DNA of 64,000 bases from Pseudomonadota bacterium (GTDB taxonomy: Bacteria > Cyanobacteriota > Vampirovibrionia > Obscuribacterales > Obscuribacteraceae): contig JAJPJO010000247.1 of assembly GCA_021324135.1 (NCBI GenBank), positions 1 through 64,000 on the forward strand. The letters run 5' to 3'. Positions 63,233 to 64,000 of this stretch are shown here, one piece after another. The notes under the pieces were generated by a model that was not told the DNA's origin, made no database searches, and saw only the letters and a list, made by a program, of their open reading frames with translations. The translations under genes were made by a program, and so were the position numbers. The number at the start of each line of letters is the position of its first letter. Position 1 is the stretch's first letter.

Positions 63233-64000
63233 TCATAGAGGCAGCTTCACCTCGACAAAGTCTTGCTCGTCTTTTTCGATTATGGAAACCTGTCCATGAT
63301 GGGCGGTGATGATCGACTTGGCCAGCAGCAATGAAAGCCCGCTCAATTTGGCTGAGTGATCGGGAAACTTCACCAGCGCGTATCGTCTAAAGCAGTTCTC
63401 TTTGACTTGATCGGGAATATGCAAACTCCCGGCGCCTATTTGTAATTGCAATGAGCTTCCGATGCCGGCGGCAATTGTTATCGAGTCGTCGTCATCAGAG
63501 AAGGCTGACACGAGTGCAAGCAAACTATCCAGCGCATGAATCATGCGCTGGCGATCGACTGGAAGCACTCTATCTCCTGGGGCAGATGCCGAACTCGAGT
63601 ACTTAATCCCTGAGCGTTTACCATGGTTTGTTTCAGCGAGCGAAACCACCTCGCTCAATAAATCAGCGATCCTGGTCGGCACCATATCCAGTGCAATCCT
63701 TCGCGCTTCGAATTTTTCCAGGTCGAGAAAATCATTAATCAGATCGACCAGGCTCGATACGGTTTGTTCCGAATCTTTCAGACAGGCAGTCAGCGTCTTT
63801 CCTCGCTCAAAACTGTAATCCCTGGGCTCATCGGTGACGGGCTGCTGCTGAAGCATCAATCCCAGTGTGGCATGCATTGATGTAAGAGGAGAGCGAAGAT
63901 CATGGCTGATCATTGATACGAAATCCTGCTTTACCAACTCGATCTCGGTTCGAGCCGTGATATCACGGAAGGTGGCGAGCACAATCTCGCCCTTCTTAAT
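63233..64000 (-). CDS. histidine kinase with degenerate ATPase domain (5' end outside window)
   Basis: The frame is open to the right edge. The visible part starts with the end of a PAS domain (IVLATFRDITARTE). HisKA follows, with the phospho-His in MISHDLRSPLTSM. The HATPase region is strongly altered: the N-box asparagine motif (NLLSNA) is replaced by ALDSLLALVSAF, the DxGxG box by IGAGSLHI, and the GxGLGLA box by LSGLSLLLA. The histidine may still be phosphorylated in trans, or the protein may be a sensor that binds partners only. The true start lies upstream of the window. Confidence 0.85.
   Translation of the reverse strand: MKKGEIVLATFRDITARTEIELVKQDFVSMISHDLRSPLTSMHATLGLMLQQQPVTDEPRDYSFERGKTLTACLKDSEQTVSSLVDLINDFLDLEKFEARRIALDMVPTRIADLLSEVVSLAETNHGKRSGIKYSSSASAPGDRVLPVDRQRMIHALDSLLALVSAFSDDDDSITIAAGIGSSLQLQIGAGSLHIPDQVKENCFRRYALVKFPDHSAKLSGLSLLLAKSIITAHHGQVSIIEKDEQDFVEVKLPL

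Overview
The window looks like a chromosomal segment of a diderm bacterium. It has lipoproteins, Sec-exported proteins, Tad-type pilin-like proteins, and no phage, insertion sequence, CRISPR array, rRNA or tRNA that I could find. The many TPR proteins, bacterial Ser/Thr kinases mixed with two-component modules, DUF4388 and TIGR02996 domains, TTG/GTG starts with purine-rich ribosome sites and balanced base composition fit a non-photosynthetic relative of Cyanobacteria (Melainabacteria/Vampirovibrionia, Obscuribacterales-like). That placement is inference from content only; Planctomycetes or Acidobacteria-like lineages remain possible.

Layout. 0-10 kb: exported and TPR proteins, including a retropepsin-like protein cut by the left edge, a protein of tandem helical modules (1611-2852), a large five-repeat acidic protein (3140-6133), a TPR lipoprotein and an esterase. 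10-18 kb: signalling and metabolism, with a DUF4388 protein carrying a dead GGDEF domain, an SDR oxidoreductase, two coupled membrane proteins, and a fusion of response regulator, LuxR-type HTH, zinc ribbon and complete Ser/Thr kinase (14968-16653).

18-37 kb looks like a stress and DNA-repair island. It holds LigD and Ku (non-homologous end joining), an ACT-domain protein and a hemerythrin protein with histone-H1-like basic tails, a second hemerythrin, an SCP2-like protein, a REC-Hpt protein, a FAD/Rieske oxidoreductase, small coiled-coil proteins, a UbiB-like protein with an altered active site, a DUF2383 ferritin-like protein, a COQ7-like ferritin protein and an ECF sigma factor. Many are small, separately terminated genes with strong ribosome sites, as expected of an inducible regulon. 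The sigma factor and a 16-bp repeat upstream of it and of the UbiB-like gene are candidate regulatory links.

37-43 kb is a surface region: a TPR/Sel1 exported protein with a coupled Nudix hydrolase, a GYF_2 protein, a beta-helix-like exported protein and a TadG/TadE-like pair. A conserved 20-bp element precedes the last three units. 43-47 kb is a phosphosignalling locus: a Ser/Thr kinase translationally coupled to an OmpR-type regulator and facing a PAS histidine kinase. 47-52 kb has two divergent kinesin-light-chain-like TPR proteins.

52.8-58.4 kb encodes one 1866-residue protein with a glycine/alanine-rich hydrophobic centre, an HExxH zinc-protease-like domain resembling the anthrax lethal factor catalytic fold, a TIGR02996 companion domain and C-terminal pentapeptide repeats. 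It is the most toxin- or effector-like gene here. The right end has an Hpt-REC-REC-GGDEF/REC pair, a class I fumarase with a good terminator, a lipoprotein, and a histidine kinase with a degenerate ATPase domain cut by the right edge.
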